From the NCBI GenBank assembly GCA_021604805.1, contig BQJR01000001.1:620001-684000 (forward strand): DNA of 64,000 nt, given 5' to 3'. The number at the start of each line of letters is the position of its first letter. The first letter of the stretch is position 1. Below, piece by piece: positions 24,749 to 34,800 of the stretch. The notes beneath the pieces were generated by a model. The model was not told the DNA's origin. It saw only the letters and a list, made by a program, of their open reading frames with translations, and made no database searches. Source of the DNA: Planctomycetota bacterium (lineage in GTDB: Bacteria > Planctomycetota > B15-G4). The position numbers and the translations under genes were made by a program.

Positions 24749-26110
24749 TCACCGAGGTGCACGGCGTCGGGACAGCGCACACAGCGTGAGCACGAAGGCC
24801 AGCGGGAAGACTTGCAGCAGCAGCCGCTCGAGCGTGGTGGCGAGCAGCGCGTTCGTGTCGCCTGCCTGGAAGGCGTACACGCTGAGGTCCACGAGCAACA
24901 AGGCGAGCACCACGCGGGTGCCCAACCTCGTGAAGCGTGTGCGCCGCGCAGGACGGCGCGCCAACGTGAGCACCAAGGCGAGCGGCGCCAGGAACAACCA
25001 CTGGGGACGCAGGGCGTGGTTCAGGAGCGCGCGCGCGGCCACAGAAAGCCGTGCCAAGAAGCTCGCGGTCTCGGGCGCGAGCTCCGCGTGGGGACCGAAG
25101 GCGAAAGGCACCTGCAGACTCAACATCAACGCCACCCAGAGCGCGCCGAGCAACGCCGGCAGCAAGGCCGCGCGCCACACTGCGACACGCCCGCTGCGCT
25201 GCGACTGCACACTCGACGCGGCCAACAACACGAGGCCTGCGATCCAGACGCCTTCGTACTTGCAGAGCACCGCGCCCGCCAAGCTGATCGCCGCGATCCA
25301 CGTGTCGCCGCGGCGCGAGCGCGCGAACTCACACACAGCTGCCAGCGTGTACGCCGCTAAGGGTAGGTCGGCCACCCCCCAACCGGCGCCCAGCACCACG
25401 GGGCGGCTGAGCGCGAGCAACGCGGTGCCGGCGAGCGCGGCGCGCGCACCGAGTCGTCGAGCCAGGGCTGCGTGCGTCAGGCCGAGCAGGGCCAGGTAGA
25501 ACCCCAAGTTCACGAGCTTGGTGGGCGCCGCGTCGAGAGCGTCGCCCCAACTCTGCACCCAGGCGCCGCTGAGCGAGAGCAAGGGTGGATAGGCGCGACG
25601 GTCGTGCGCGTCGGACCATTCGCGCCAGTAGCTGCCCTCGAAACCGCCGTCACTCGCGACGACCTTGGCGCGCAAGGCCCACACCGCGTGACTGTCGGCG
25701 AAGCGCGCGCCTTCGCGCAGGGTGTGAGCGGCCACGAGCAGGATCGCGAGTGCGAGCGCGGCCTGCAGCGCGCGCGTGGACAGCGTGGTGCGTGCGGAGT
25801 CGGCGCGCAGGGAGAGCGCGACCGTCTTTGCCGCAGCGTTCTGCACGCGCCCACGCGCACGTCGCCGCGCGCACCACCCTCCAGCCACGGCGACAAGCGC
25901 GTGCGGAACGGCGAGCGCGAGCGGATGCCAAGGCAGCCGCAGCGCACCCACGACGAACACCACGCAGGCGCTGAACAACGCGCCCGTCAACCAAGCCAAG
26001 GCGGCGGACTCCACCAGTCCGCGCGGACGTCGCGCCGCGAACACGAGTAAGCCCGCGCCCGCGGCTTGACTCAACGCGACAGCGCACAGGCCTCCCCACC
26101 ACGCGTTCAT
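24749..26110 (-). CDS. polytopic membrane protein, GT39-like glycosyltransferase
   Basis: 453 aa with about 11-12 hydrophobic segments (e.g. LAWLTGALFSACVVFVVGAL, ALQAALALAILLVAAHTL, VVLALLLVDLSVYAF). A first luminal loop with SDAHDRRAYPPLLSLSGAW recalls the D/E-rich loop of dolichyl-phosphate-mannose-type (GT-C, GT39-like) enzymes, and GWGVADLPLAAYTL follows. These proteins move sugars from polyprenyl-phosphate carriers to exported substrates. The start ATG 26110 overlaps the TGA of the preceding gene (ATGA), so the two are translationally coupled. Family assignment is by topology and loop pattern only. Confidence 0.65.
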   Translation of the reverse strand: MNAWWGGLCAVALSQAAGAGLLVFAARRPRGLVESAALAWLTGALFSACVVFVVGALRLPWHPLALAVPHALVAVAGGWCARRRARGRVQNAAAKTVALSLRADSARTTLSTRALQAALALAILLVAAHTLREGARFADSHAVWALRAKVVASDGGFEGSYWREWSDAHDRRAYPPLLSLSGAWVQSWGDALDAAPTKLVNLGFYLALLGLTHAALARRLGARAALAGTALLALSRPVVLGAGWGVADLPLAAYTLAAVCEFARSRRGDTWIAAISLAGAVLCKYEGVWIAGLVLLAASSVQSQRSGRVAVWRAALLPALLGALWVALMLSLQVPFAFGPHAELAPETASFLARLSVAARALLNHALRPQWLFLAPLALVLTLARRPARRTRFTRLGTRVVLALLLVDLSVYAFQAGDTNALLATTLERLLLQVFPLAFVLTLCALSRRRAPR

Positions 26111-26553
26111 GGCGGCAGCTCCACGAGCACATGACCGGCGTGTTGCCCGCGCGCGACGGGCATGCGCGGGGTGGTGCGCGCGCCGAGCTGCCACACGACA
26201 GCGGCGGCATCGCCCGCGTTCAGCAAGAGCATCCACACCGACCGCGCGGGCAGGACGCGCCGCAAGGCGTCGGCGTCGAGGTTGCGCGGCAAGACCGCCA
26301 TGCGCTGCGGATAGGCGAGGAAGCGCGCCCACACGAAAGCCGCCGAGTTGCCGGCGCGCACGAACAACGGCGGCGCGTCGTCGCTCACCTCGGGCAAGTG
26401 CGCGGCGAGGTCACTCCATTCTTCGGGCTGCAACAACTCACTCGAGTGCTGCGCGGCGGCCCACACACGATCCTCGAGCAGCGGTCGCCAAGCGCCGAGC
26501 GTGCCCAGCACGAGCAGCGGCCAGATCCACCCAGGGACACGACGCTCGCTCAC
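26107..26553 (-). CDS. small single-pass membrane protein
   Basis: 148 aa; no family recognised. One N-terminal membrane segment (VPGWIWPLLVLGTLGAW), then a soluble domain with VSDDAPPLFVRAGNSAAFVW, PQRMAVLPRNLDADAL and HAGHVLVELPP. Membrane-anchored with a periplasmic domain by inference. GTG 26553 begins 10 bp after the stop of the MBL gene; the stop overlaps the next start (ATGA). Its place between a hydrolase and a GT-C protein, and its similarity in layout to short partners of glycosyltransferases, suggest an accessory role in envelope glycan synthesis. Confidence 0.65.
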   Translation of the reverse strand: MSERRVPGWIWPLLVLGTLGAWRPLLEDRVWAAAQHSSELLQPEEWSDLAAHLPEVSDDAPPLFVRAGNSAAFVWARFLAYPQRMAVLPRNLDADALRRVLPARSVWMLLLNAGDAAAVVWQLGARTTPRMPVARGQHAGHVLVELPP

Positions 26554-26563
26554 GCGGCGGATC

Positions 26564-27880
26564 TCACTCGAGGTAGGGAGCGATGGCGCGCGCGTCGGCG
26601 TCGCCAGCGGGCGTGCCACCGAGACGGAAGAAGCCGCGCGCCTCGTAGGCTTTGAAGTAGGCGCGCAACTCGGAGGCCGTGCGCGCGTTGCCGTTGTCGG
26701 CGTATTTGCAGAGGAAGGGGCCGAAGTCGGGGTACAGCGCAGCCGTGCCGGTGCGCCCGCCCCAGTCGCCGTGCAAGGTGCAGCGCGCGTAGTTGCCGAT
26801 CAGGATGTCGTCGAAGATGCGCCACTCGGCGCAACTCATCAGCGTGTGTCGCGGCACGGCGAAGGTGAGTCCGCGCGGTTGCTCGCGCGCGATCTCGATG
26901 CGGTGCGTGTCGCCGGCGACCTCGAACTGCAGGAAGCCGAGGAAGGTCTTGAGGTGTTGCACGGGCTCGAAGTAGTCGCGCAGACGTTGCAGGTCGCCGT
27001 CTTGCAGCGGCTCGTCCCAGGAGTCGCCGAACTCTTCGGGGGCGTGCAGCGTGTTCGGGGTCTCGGCAGGTTCCAACCCGAAGACTTCATCGCGTGCGAA
27101 GTCGGCGTGCACGAAGGCAGGCAGCATGTCGCCGACCGTGGACTGGAAGCCGCTCGCGTGGGCCGCCAGCGGCGTGGCGAACTCGTTGGCCCAGGCGCTG
27201 TCCGTGCGCTGGTACTTGTGCATCGAGGAGAAGGGCACGAAGTGCGTGATACCGAAGTGCTCGAGCAGCTGCGCGATCACCGGGCCCACGGGTTCCTTGG
27301 CGGCGGCGGGCGGCGTGAAGCGCGTGCCGTCTTCGTCGAAGACGTTGAGCATGTCGGCGTCGCCGTAGCCGGTGAGGTAGAGCAGGTAGCTCTCGGTGTA
27401 GCGCTGGACGGTGGCGTGCAAGAAGCCGGCGATGCCCTTGTCGGGCGCGTCGTTCGCGTCGACGATCAAGCGTCCGCCGAGGTCGAGCATCAGCACGGCG
27501 TCTTGACCGTAGTCGGCCACGGCGCAGATCTTGAGGCGCGGGGAGAGCTGACGCCACTCGCCGCACTTGAGCACCTCCACCTTGTATCCCTGCTGCGTGA
27601 GCTCGCGCGCGATGCGCCCGCCCACGTGATCGGCGAGCAGGATCGTCTTGCCCGGGAGCTGCTGCAGCGTCTCGGGGCTGAGGTGGTCGGGGTGGCCGTG
27701 CGAGATCCACAGGTACGGGCAGCGCGTGACGGCGTCCCACTGTTCGTCGGGGATCTCGTGCGTGCGCGTCCAGCTGCCGAAGTACGCGGGGCCCTTGAGC
27801 CAAGGGTCGGTGGCGAGCACGGGGCCGCCGTCGTAGGCGATCAGCGTGGCGTTGCCGATGGTCTCGAAGCCGAGGTCCAT
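26564..27880 (-). CDS. MBL-fold metallohydrolase, CMAH-like
   Basis: 438 aa, cytoplasmic. The fold begins GNATLIAYDGGPVLATDPWLKG, with the metal-binding motif WISHGHPDHLS (HxHxDH-type) at about 57-67. Further ligand regions are ILLADHVGG and LIVDANDAPD. The C-terminal ~200 residues include ...FEVAGDTHRIEIARE and a helical tail (RAYFKAYEARGFF). The LATDPWL...W...SHGHPDHL pattern is shared with UlaG, NAPE-PLD and CMP-sialic-acid hydroxylase-like MBL proteins. It heads a three-gene run with a membrane protein and a GT-C-like protein, so a role in surface sugar metabolism is inferred. Confidence 0.8.
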   Translation of the reverse strand: MDLGFETIGNATLIAYDGGPVLATDPWLKGPAYFGSWTRTHEIPDEQWDAVTRCPYLWISHGHPDHLSPETLQQLPGKTILLADHVGGRIARELTQQGYKVEVLKCGEWRQLSPRLKICAVADYGQDAVLMLDLGGRLIVDANDAPDKGIAGFLHATVQRYTESYLLYLTGYGDADMLNVFDEDGTRFTPPAAAKEPVGPVIAQLLEHFGITHFVPFSSMHKYQRTDSAWANEFATPLAAHASGFQSTVGDMLPAFVHADFARDEVFGLEPAETPNTLHAPEEFGDSWDEPLQDGDLQRLRDYFEPVQHLKTFLGFLQFEVAGDTHRIEIAREQPRGLTFAVPRHTLMSCAEWRIFDDILIGNYARCTLHGDWGGRTGTAALYPDFGPFLCKYADNGNARTASELRAYFKAYEARGFFRLGGTPAGDADARAIAPYLE

Positions 27881-27958
27881 GGTGTCTCCGGAGGCGGTTC
27901 CCGCGCGGAGACTATCACGCGCACCGTGCCCTTTTGAGGGGCACTCGTGCGTAGCGGC

Positions 27959-28369
27959 TCAGGCCTGCGCGTCGCTCGCCGACGGCTCGAAGCGCAGCGC
28001 GCCCGAGTTCAAGCAGAAGCGTTGGCCGGTGGGCTCGGGTCCGTCGGGGAACACGTGCCCGAGGTGCGCGTCGCACACAGCGCAGACCACTTCGGTGCGA
28101 CGCATCCAGAGCGTGCGGTCTTCGACTTCGGCCACGTGCTCGGGCACCTCGGGCGCGGAGAAGCTGGGCCAGCCCGTGCCCGAGTCGAACTTCGTCTTGG
28201 AGTGGAACAAGGTGCTGTCGCAACACACGCAGTGGTAGAGGCCGTCGCGATGTTCATCCCAAGTGGCGCCGGTGAAGGCGCGCTCGGTGCCCTTCTTGCG
28301 CGTGATCTTGAACTGCTCGGGGGTCAGCCGGGCCTTCCACTCTTTGGCGCTGCGTTCGACGCGCTTCAC
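27959..28369 (-). CDS. msrB: peptide-methionine (R)-S-oxide reductase
   Basis: 136 aa. Full MsrB domain: FKITRKKGTERAFTG, YHCVCCDSTLFHSKTKFDSG with GWPSF, EVVCAVCDAHLGHVFPDG, and RFCLNSGALRFEP. Cys119 (RFCLNS) is the catalytic residue; two zinc CxxC pairs are present (C47/C50, C96/C99). It repairs methionine-R-sulfoxide with thioredoxin. GTG 28369 is chosen: AGGAG lies ten bases upstream; GTG 28420 is possible and adds 17 residues. No signal peptide, so cytoplasmic. Stand-alone, no msrA nearby. Confidence 0.95.
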   Translation of the reverse strand: MKRVERSAKEWKARLTPEQFKITRKKGTERAFTGATWDEHRDGLYHCVCCDSTLFHSKTKFDSGTGWPSFSAPEVPEHVAEVEDRTLWMRRTEVVCAVCDAHLGHVFPDGPEPTGQRFCLNSGALRFEPSASDAQA

Positions 28370-28442
28370 GATCGGATCACTCCTCGGGGTTCGCGCCCCT
28401 GCCTTGGCTGGGGCGGGCACTGCGCGCCATCTTAGCGCGGGA

Positions 28443-29672
28443 TCAGCTCGACGCTTCGATCATGGCCACGAGTCGCTCGACGGCGGCGCGCACGAAGGCG
28501 GGGTCTTCGGCGCCGAGCTCGTGTTCCTCGTAGGCGACCTGTTCGGGCAAGGCGTCGCGCAGGGCGTCGGCGAAGGCGCGGTCGCCGGCGGGGTCATGCA
28601 GCGGGCCGCCTTCGACGGAGTAGCGGCTCGTCCCGCCCATCGGCATGAGCACGGCAGCGGGACCGCGCGCGTCGGCCAGGCGCTCGCCGACCACGCGCGC
28701 GAGCTGCGCGAACTCGTCGGCGCTGAGACGCGGCGCGAGGATGATCGGGTTGTGGAACACGTGCGGACGTCCCGCCCAGCGTTCGGGCACGACGTTGGGT
28801 TCGCTGACCATGATGCCCACGTGCTCGGCGCCGCCGGGGCAGATCACTTGCGGCAAACCCAGCGCTCCCGCCACGGTGAGACGTTCGGCGTTGGCCGCGC
28901 GCAGGCCGTCGAAGAGTTCGTCGGCGAGCTCGCCCAGCGAGTAGTCGAACACGGCGCCGATCACGCCGTCGCGCATGAGTTGTTCCATGGCGAGGCCGCC
29001 CGCACCGACGGCGTGGAAGGTGAGCACCTCGTAGCCGCGCTCGTGAAACAGGTCGATCGCGTGCTGCGCGCCTGTCGTGAGCACGCCGAGGTTCGTCATG
29101 CCGATGAGCGCTTTGTCGCCGCGCTCGGTGTTCAGCGACACAGGTTGCTGCGCCATGCCCCACGCGGCGCCGGCAGCGTTGGCGAGGATCGTGCGCGTGA
29201 GCGGGTTGAGCCCGAGGATGTCGCCGACGGCGCTCATCATCGTGATGTCTTTGATGCCCACGAAGGGCGCCGTGTCGCCCGACGCGACCGTGGACACCAT
29301 CAGCTTCGGGAAGCCGTAAGGCAGCGCCTGCATGACGGCCGTGGCGTTCGACGTGCCCTGCGTGCCCCCCATCGCGAGCACAGCGTGGACTTCCTCGCGA
29401 GCGATGCGCTCAAGCAACAGCTTGGTCGCGCCCGCGATGAACACGGGCGACGCGGCCTGGCGCGTCGGCGCGGCGAGCAGATCCGCGAGCGACGTGCCGC
29501 CCGCCTGAGCGACCTGCTCGCGCGTGATGTCGGCGCGCGTGCCGGGCTCACCCAACACGCCCATGTCGATCAGCAGCGCGCGCCCGCCGAGCGCCTCGAT
29601 CCGCTCCCGCACGTAGGCCGCTTCGCGGCCTTTTGTGTCCAGGGTCGCGAGCACGGCAACCGTCGTCGTCAT
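28443..29672 (-). CDS. Tm-1-like ATP-binding domain protein (UPF0261)
   Basis: 409 aa. The N-terminus MTTTVAVLATLDTKGREAAYV is the family signature (LGTLDTKG). Later blocks include HAVLAMGGTQGTSNATAVMQ, FPKLMVSTVASGD, ITMMSAVGDILGLNPLTR, AVGAGGLAMEQLM and CPGGAEHVGIMV. UPF0261 members match the N-terminal ATP-binding half of tomato Tm-1; in fungi and plants it is fused to the TIM-barrel half, which here is the next gene upstream. Start ATG 29672 overlaps the stop of that gene by one base. Biochemical function is unknown; a sugar or phosphonate-related role is only a guess. Confidence 0.9.
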   Translation of the reverse strand: MTTTVAVLATLDTKGREAAYVRERIEALGGRALLIDMGVLGEPGTRADITREQVAQAGGTSLADLLAAPTRQAASPVFIAGATKLLLERIAREEVHAVLAMGGTQGTSNATAVMQALPYGFPKLMVSTVASGDTAPFVGIKDITMMSAVGDILGLNPLTRTILANAAGAAWGMAQQPVSLNTERGDKALIGMTNLGVLTTGAQHAIDLFHERGYEVLTFHAVGAGGLAMEQLMRDGVIGAVFDYSLGELADELFDGLRAANAERLTVAGALGLPQVICPGGAEHVGIMVSEPNVVPERWAGRPHVFHNPIILAPRLSADEFAQLARVVGERLADARGPAAVLMPMGGTSRYSVEGGPLHDPAGDRAFADALRDALPEQVAYEEHELGAEDPAFVRAAVERLVAMIEASS

Positions 29673-30529
29673 CAGTCGTGGAACTCGAGCGCGGTGAACT
29701 CCTGTGCCGTGCTCAGCACCGCGCGTTCGATGGGCAGCCGTTCGGTCGACGAGCCCGTCCAGAAACCGTGGCCGCTCGTGTTGTCGAGCATGAACTGCGC
29801 GTCCACCGGGTTCTCGAGCGCGGCGCCGTGCGCGACCAGGATCGTGTCGGGCGCGATCTCGCGGATGCGGCCGTAGGCTTCCTCGGTGCGCGCCGCCGTC
29901 TGCTCGATCGTCTCGCCGCTGTCGTAGCCGCGCAGGCCGCCCTTGGTCGTGCCCGCGTGGAAGCAGAACAGGTCGGGGCGCGCGTGCTCGATCATCGCCA
30001 GGCTGTCGTCCATGTCGAAGGCCAGGCCCACGGTGAACAGGCCCATGCGCTTGGCCAGCGCGAGCATCTCGATCTCGTGGTGCAGCGTGATGCCGCAGCT
30101 GGTCAGCACCTTGAAGAAGTTGCTGTCCTTGTCCACGTAACTGATCGACGGCCCGATGTTCGACACCGAGGGGATGCCGTTCTCCAAGCAACGACGCAAC
30201 ACGTTGCGCATGTCGCGCAGCGGGTCGTTGGCGTTCAAGCAGGCGCACACGAAGGCGTCGCCACTCATGGCCGGCAAGATGTCTTGCTCGGTGTAGTCGA
30301 GCGTCTGCTTGTTGCTGTCCAAGATCGGCCACATCATCGACATGGTGCCCATGCCGTTCGCGCGCAGCCGCGCTCCCGAGAAGGTGTTCACGCAGTCCAC
30401 GCCGGCTTGCTCGAGCAACTTGGCGACCAGGCCGCTGCCGGCGCTCGCGATCATGAGCGGTTGGCGCGCGTCGATCTTGGCGCGCAGCTTGGCGAGGATG
30501 TCGGCGCGCGTGGTGCGGGGGACGATCAA
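29672..30529 (-). CDS. phosphoenolpyruvate-hydrolase-like TIM barrel protein
   Basis: 285 aa, complete PEP_hydrolase (PF09370) fold. Blocks are PLMIASAGSGLVAKLLEQAG, VDCVNTFSGARLRANGMGTM, VCACLNANDPLRDM, GIPSVSNIGPSISYVD, LFCFHAGTTKGGLRGYDSG and IARDTILV-like VAHGAAL, then NTSGHGFWTGSSTERLPIE. It is the second half of the Tm-1 architecture, here a separate gene overlapping the ATP-binding gene (TGATG), so the two products probably form a complex. TTG 30529 is chosen: GGAG lies eight bases upstream; the frame is open far upstream without coding character. Cytoplasmic. Divergent from the ThuA lipoprotein. Confidence 0.9.
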   Translation of the reverse strand: MIVPRTTRADILAKLRAKIDARQPLMIASAGSGLVAKLLEQAGVDCVNTFSGARLRANGMGTMSMMWPILDSNKQTLDYTEQDILPAMSGDAFVCACLNANDPLRDMRNVLRRCLENGIPSVSNIGPSISYVDKDSNFFKVLTSCGITLHHEIEMLALAKRMGLFTVGLAFDMDDSLAMIEHARPDLFCFHAGTTKGGLRGYDSGETIEQTAARTEEAYGRIREIAPDTILVAHGAALENPVDAQFMLDNTSGHGFWTGSSTERLPIERAVLSTAQEFTALEFHD

Positions 30530-30734
30530 GGCGGGGCTCCGTGAGGAAGGCAACTTCGCGACGCAGCGCGTCGTCGTGTCACGAGCTTCCGCGCCACTCG
30601 GAGGCAGCGCACGCCGCGGCCTCGGTGACGCGTCACGCCCGCAACGCCCCGGCACCCTACATCCGCGCGCGCGGCGAGAGTATGGTCGAGCCGCCCGTCG
30701 CCCACCCTTATGCACGTTCGCTCGGAGACGCCCG

Positions 30735-31811
30735 ATGTCACGCACGCTCGTTTCCTTGCTCGCCCTGCTCAGCGCCTGCCTCGCCGGCCCCGCGTGCAGC
30801 GGGAGAATCTGCACGCTCAGCCCGAGGCCGGTCAGCACGACCACCAGCTTCGAAGCCGTCGCCGAAACCGGCAAAGGCCTCCGGTTCCGAGGCACACCCG
30901 GGCCCGGTCGCGACACGCACATCGTGTTCCTCGCCGGCGACGAGGAGTACCGCTCCGAAGAGACGCTGCCCACGCTCGCCAAGCTGCTCGCTAAGCGCCA
31001 CGGCTTCACCTGCACCGTGCTCTTCGCGATGGACGCCGACAACGAGTTCATCGACCCCGACGCGAGCGGCAACATCCCCGGTCTCGAGGTGCTCGAGCAC
31101 GCCGACGCACTGGTGCTCTTCACGCGCTTCCGCCGTCTCCCCGACGCCGACATGCAACACATCGTCGACTTCGTGGAGTCGGGCCGCCCGTTGCTCGGCC
31201 TCCGCACGGCCACGCACGCCTTCGCCTACGAAGACGACTCGTCGAGCGAATACGCGCACTGGAGCTGGAACAACTCCGCGTGGCCCGGCGGCTTCGGCAA
31301 ACAGGTGCTCGGCGAGACCTGGGTCGCGCACCACGGCCGCCACGGCAGCGAGAGCACGCGCGGCCTCGTGGAGCCGAGCGCGGCGGGTCATCCGATCCTG
31401 CGCGGCGTCGACACGCTCTGGGGGCCGACGGACGTCTACGCGATCCGGCAGCTCCCCGCCGACGCCACCGTGCTCGTGCGCGGCGCCGTGCTCGACGGCA
31501 TGACGCGCGACAGCGAGCCCGTGAACGACGCGCGCAACGCCCCGATGATGCCCATCGTGTGGACGCGCGCCCGCGCGCTCGACAACGGCCAGACGCAACG
31601 CGTGGTCGCGTCCACCCTCGGCGCCTCGGTGGACTTCGCCGACGAAGGCGTGCGCCGCGTGCTCGTGAATGCCTGCTTCTGGATCGCGGGCTTGGAGTCG
31701 AAGATCACCCCCGACCTCGACGTGCGCACCGTCGGCGACTTCGAACCGACCATGTTTGGTTTCGGGAACGCAGTGAAGCATGTGAAACCGGAGGAGCTCG
31801 CGTTCCCGTAA
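30735..31811 (+). CDS. ThuA domain lipoprotein
   Basis: 358 aa. Lipobox SLLALLSAC at residues 7-15, a spacer, then a ThuA (glutamine-amidotransferase-like) fold: HIVFLAGDEEYRSEETLP, LEVLEHADALVLFTRFRRLP, RPLLGLRTATHAF, HHGRHGSES, HPILRGVDTLWGPTDVY, and PIVWTRARALDNGQTQRVVAST. ThuA proteins are linked with sugar utilisation and often accompany PVC membrane-bound dehydrogenases; here it faces one, 39 bp away, in convergent orientation. ATG 30735 has GGAG eight bases upstream. Membrane-anchored in the periplasm by inference. Confidence 0.9.
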   Translation: MSRTLVSLLALLSACLAGPACSGRICTLSPRPVSTTTSFEAVAETGKGLRFRGTPGPGRDTHIVFLAGDEEYRSEETLPTLAKLLAKRHGFTCTVLFAMDADNEFIDPDASGNIPGLEVLEHADALVLFTRFRRLPDADMQHIVDFVESGRPLLGLRTATHAFAYEDDSSSEYAHWSWNNSAWPGGFGKQVLGETWVAHHGRHGSESTRGLVEPSAAGHPILRGVDTLWGPTDVYAIRQLPADATVLVRGAVLDGMTRDSEPVNDARNAPMMPIVWTRARALDNGQTQRVVASTLGASVDFADEGVRRVLVNACFWIAGLESKITPDLDVRTVGDFEPTMFGFGNAVKHVKPEELAFP

Positions 31812-31850
31812 CCGCTGGGCTGAGCGTCCCGCGGCATCACGTCTTCCGCC

Positions 31851-34800
31851 TCAGCGCTGCACGCTCTCCAAGTACGCGAGCAGCGCCAACACGTCCTCGG
31901 GCTCGAAGGTGGAGAGCAACCCCTCCGGCATCACGGAGACCGTCGACTTGCGGCGCTCGTCGATGGACGCGGCGGGCACGAACTCGGGCTTGTCGCTGTA
32001 CGGGTCGCTGAGCACCATCACGCCGTCGCCGTTCTCGCTGAACACGCGACCTGAGACGACGCGCCCGCTCTTGAGGAACAGCGTCTCGCTTTCGTAACCC
32101 TCGAGGATCGAATCGCTGGGATCGAGGATCGCGGTGAGCAGTTCGCGGCGCTGACCTCTCGAGGCGATCTGCGAGAACGCGGGGCCGGTCTGCGCGCCGC
32201 CGGCTTCGTCGGCCACGCTGTGACAGCGCAGGCAGCCGGCTTCCTCGGCGACCCAGCGGCCGAGCGGCAGGTAGGCCTCGGCGACCTCATCGAGCACGTT
32301 GTCGAAGTCGGACACGGTCCAGTTGCGCACGAACTTGCGCGGCGCGTGTTGCGCGTTGGCGTCGCCGGTCACGTCCGCGCCGCCGCCCGCTGCGTCGCCA
32401 CTCGCCGCACCGCTCGCCCCCGCGCTCACTGCGCCCTCGGCGACGACGCTCGACGGCAACTCAGGGCGCGCCGTGCGTGTGCGCGGATTCACCACGGCGT
32501 CGCGGCGCACGACGAGCGCGCCCTCGGGCAACTCGTCGACCACGTGCATCACGCCGTTCATGCGGATCCAGTGACCGGGGAAGGTGCACAGGTACGGGTA
32601 CTCCCCGTTGGCTTGCGGCGCGGTGAAGGCGAGCAGTTCTTGGTCGCCGGGTTGCAGCAAGCCAGTCGTCCACAAGACTTGGTCGAGGTCGGGCACGAAG
32701 GCGCGCTCCCAGGCGTCGGCTTCGGCGGCCATGGCCTCGCCGGCTTGGCCCACGTCAGCGAGCGAACCCGGCGTGGAGATCAGCAAGTTGTGCGGCATGA
32801 TGTCGGTGTTCTCGAAGAGCAGCTCGACGGGCCGGCCGGCTTGCACGGTGAAGGCGCTCAGGTCGTAGGTGAGCGTGTCGGGCACAGGCCGGATCACGAT
32901 CACCTGCGGGCCGAGCCTGCGACGCGTGCGCAGCAGCGGCCCGGCGAGGTCGGCGCGCAACACCGGCGCGAGGCGATCGGCGAGGTTGAGCTCGCGACGC
33001 CCCGCGAAGCTGTGGAAGCTCTCGGCGGGCTCGCTCGTGAAGCGCGCGTGCAACATCGCGGCGGCGCGTTCGAGATCGGCGGCGCGCCACTGCTCCGGCG
33101 GGATGCGCGAGAGCGCTTCGACGACGGCGTCGCGCAACTCGGGATCGTCGAACTGGGCGAGCAACTCGAAGACCGCTTGGTCGGGGTGCACGTCGAGCGC
33201 GGCGAGGCAACCGATTGCCGCGCGTCGAAGCTGCAGCAACGGCGGCGTGAGTTGCAGCGTGGCGGCGCGCGCGGTCGCGGGTTGCGGCGCGCTGCGGAAC
33301 ACCGAGCGCCCGGCGTCGTCGAGCACGGTGATCACGAAACCGTCGAGCCGACTCACCCACTGGCCGTCGCTCTCGGTGCGGTTCCAGATCACGATGCGGT
33401 CGATGGGTTCGGCGCTGGGCAGCTCGAGTTGCCACCAGGTGTCGGGCTGATCTTCGCGCGTGTGCGTCTGGCCGTTGTCGCCGTAGACACCGCTGGTGTT
33501 GCCGTCCACCGCGCGCGCCGCGACGCCGCCCCAGTTGGTCGTCGACTGAGTGGCCGTGCCGCGCGGCGCGATGTTCTCGCTGCCGGAGAAGACCTCGACC
33601 TCGGCCAGCGTGAGCGTGCGCGAGGCGCCGGGGAGTTCGATGCGGATCGTGCGACCGACCACGCCGGGTTGCGCGTCGGCTTGCGCGGCGAGCTCCGGCG
33701 GCAACGCGTGCAGCAGCGCCGCGACCTTCGGGAACAGTTCGCGCGCGACGGTCTTGCTGCGCACCATCGGCGCGGCGTCGAGCAGCGCGGTGAGTTCGGC
33801 GAGCGACGCGCTGGCCTCGGTCCACGCGGGTTCGGCCGAGCCGCTCGCGCGCATGCGCCCGGCCGTGGCGAGCCTACGGGTGGAGGCGCGCGCGCCGTCG
33901 CGGGCGAGCTCGGCGACTTCGTCGTGCAGCCCGGCGAGCAGCTCGCGCGGCAGGTGGTCGAGCGCGTCGAAGAGGTTCACGAGCAGGTGATCCACGTGCG
34001 CCCCGCGACGCGCATCGGCGGCGCGCACGGCGTCGATCCAGACCTGCGCGGCGCCGCGACCGCTGGCCGCCCCGAGCAATCGGATCTGCGGCGCGAGCAA
34101 GGTCGGCACGGTGGTGTGACGCGAGAGCAGCTCGCGCGACACGGCGGCGCTGCGCGGCGTCACCCGCACGAGGTCTTCGTGCGAGAGGTCCTTGAGCAGG
34201 TAGGCCAAGCCGACGGGATCGTCCGCCGCGAAGGGCGTCGGCGCCACGAGCGCCGCGCGCCAGTACGGCGCCAAGGTGGCGACGGTCTCCTTGAGCGCGT
34301 AATCGAGGAAGCGATCCATCGACTGACCGAGCACACGCACAGCCAGCTCCGCCGCGCGCGGGTTCTCGAACTCACTCAGCGCGACGACGGCCTCGAGCCG
34401 CACGCGCGGGTGGTCGTCGGCGACGGCGCGGGCGAGCAGGTCGAGGGCGTCGTCGCGCTGAGAACGCATCCAGCCGAGCTTGCCGAGCGCCTCATCGACT
34501 TCGCGACGCATCCAGCGCAACACGCGCACGGCCGCTGCACGCGCGCGCGCTTCGGGCGACGCGAGCACGCGCCGCAGCAGCTGCTCGTCGACACTTGCTT
34601 GCGACTGCAACACCCAGAGCGCTTCGAGCAGCGCGTGTTCCTGTTCGACATCCTGCGAGGGAAGCTCCTTCACCCAACGCTTCACGGCACCGATCACGGC
34701 ACCGCGTTCGCGTCCGCTGAGTTCGATACGCACGCGGTAACGCACGCGATCATCGGGACTGTGCAAGAGCGAGAGCAGCTCGGGAATCGGCCGACCCGCG

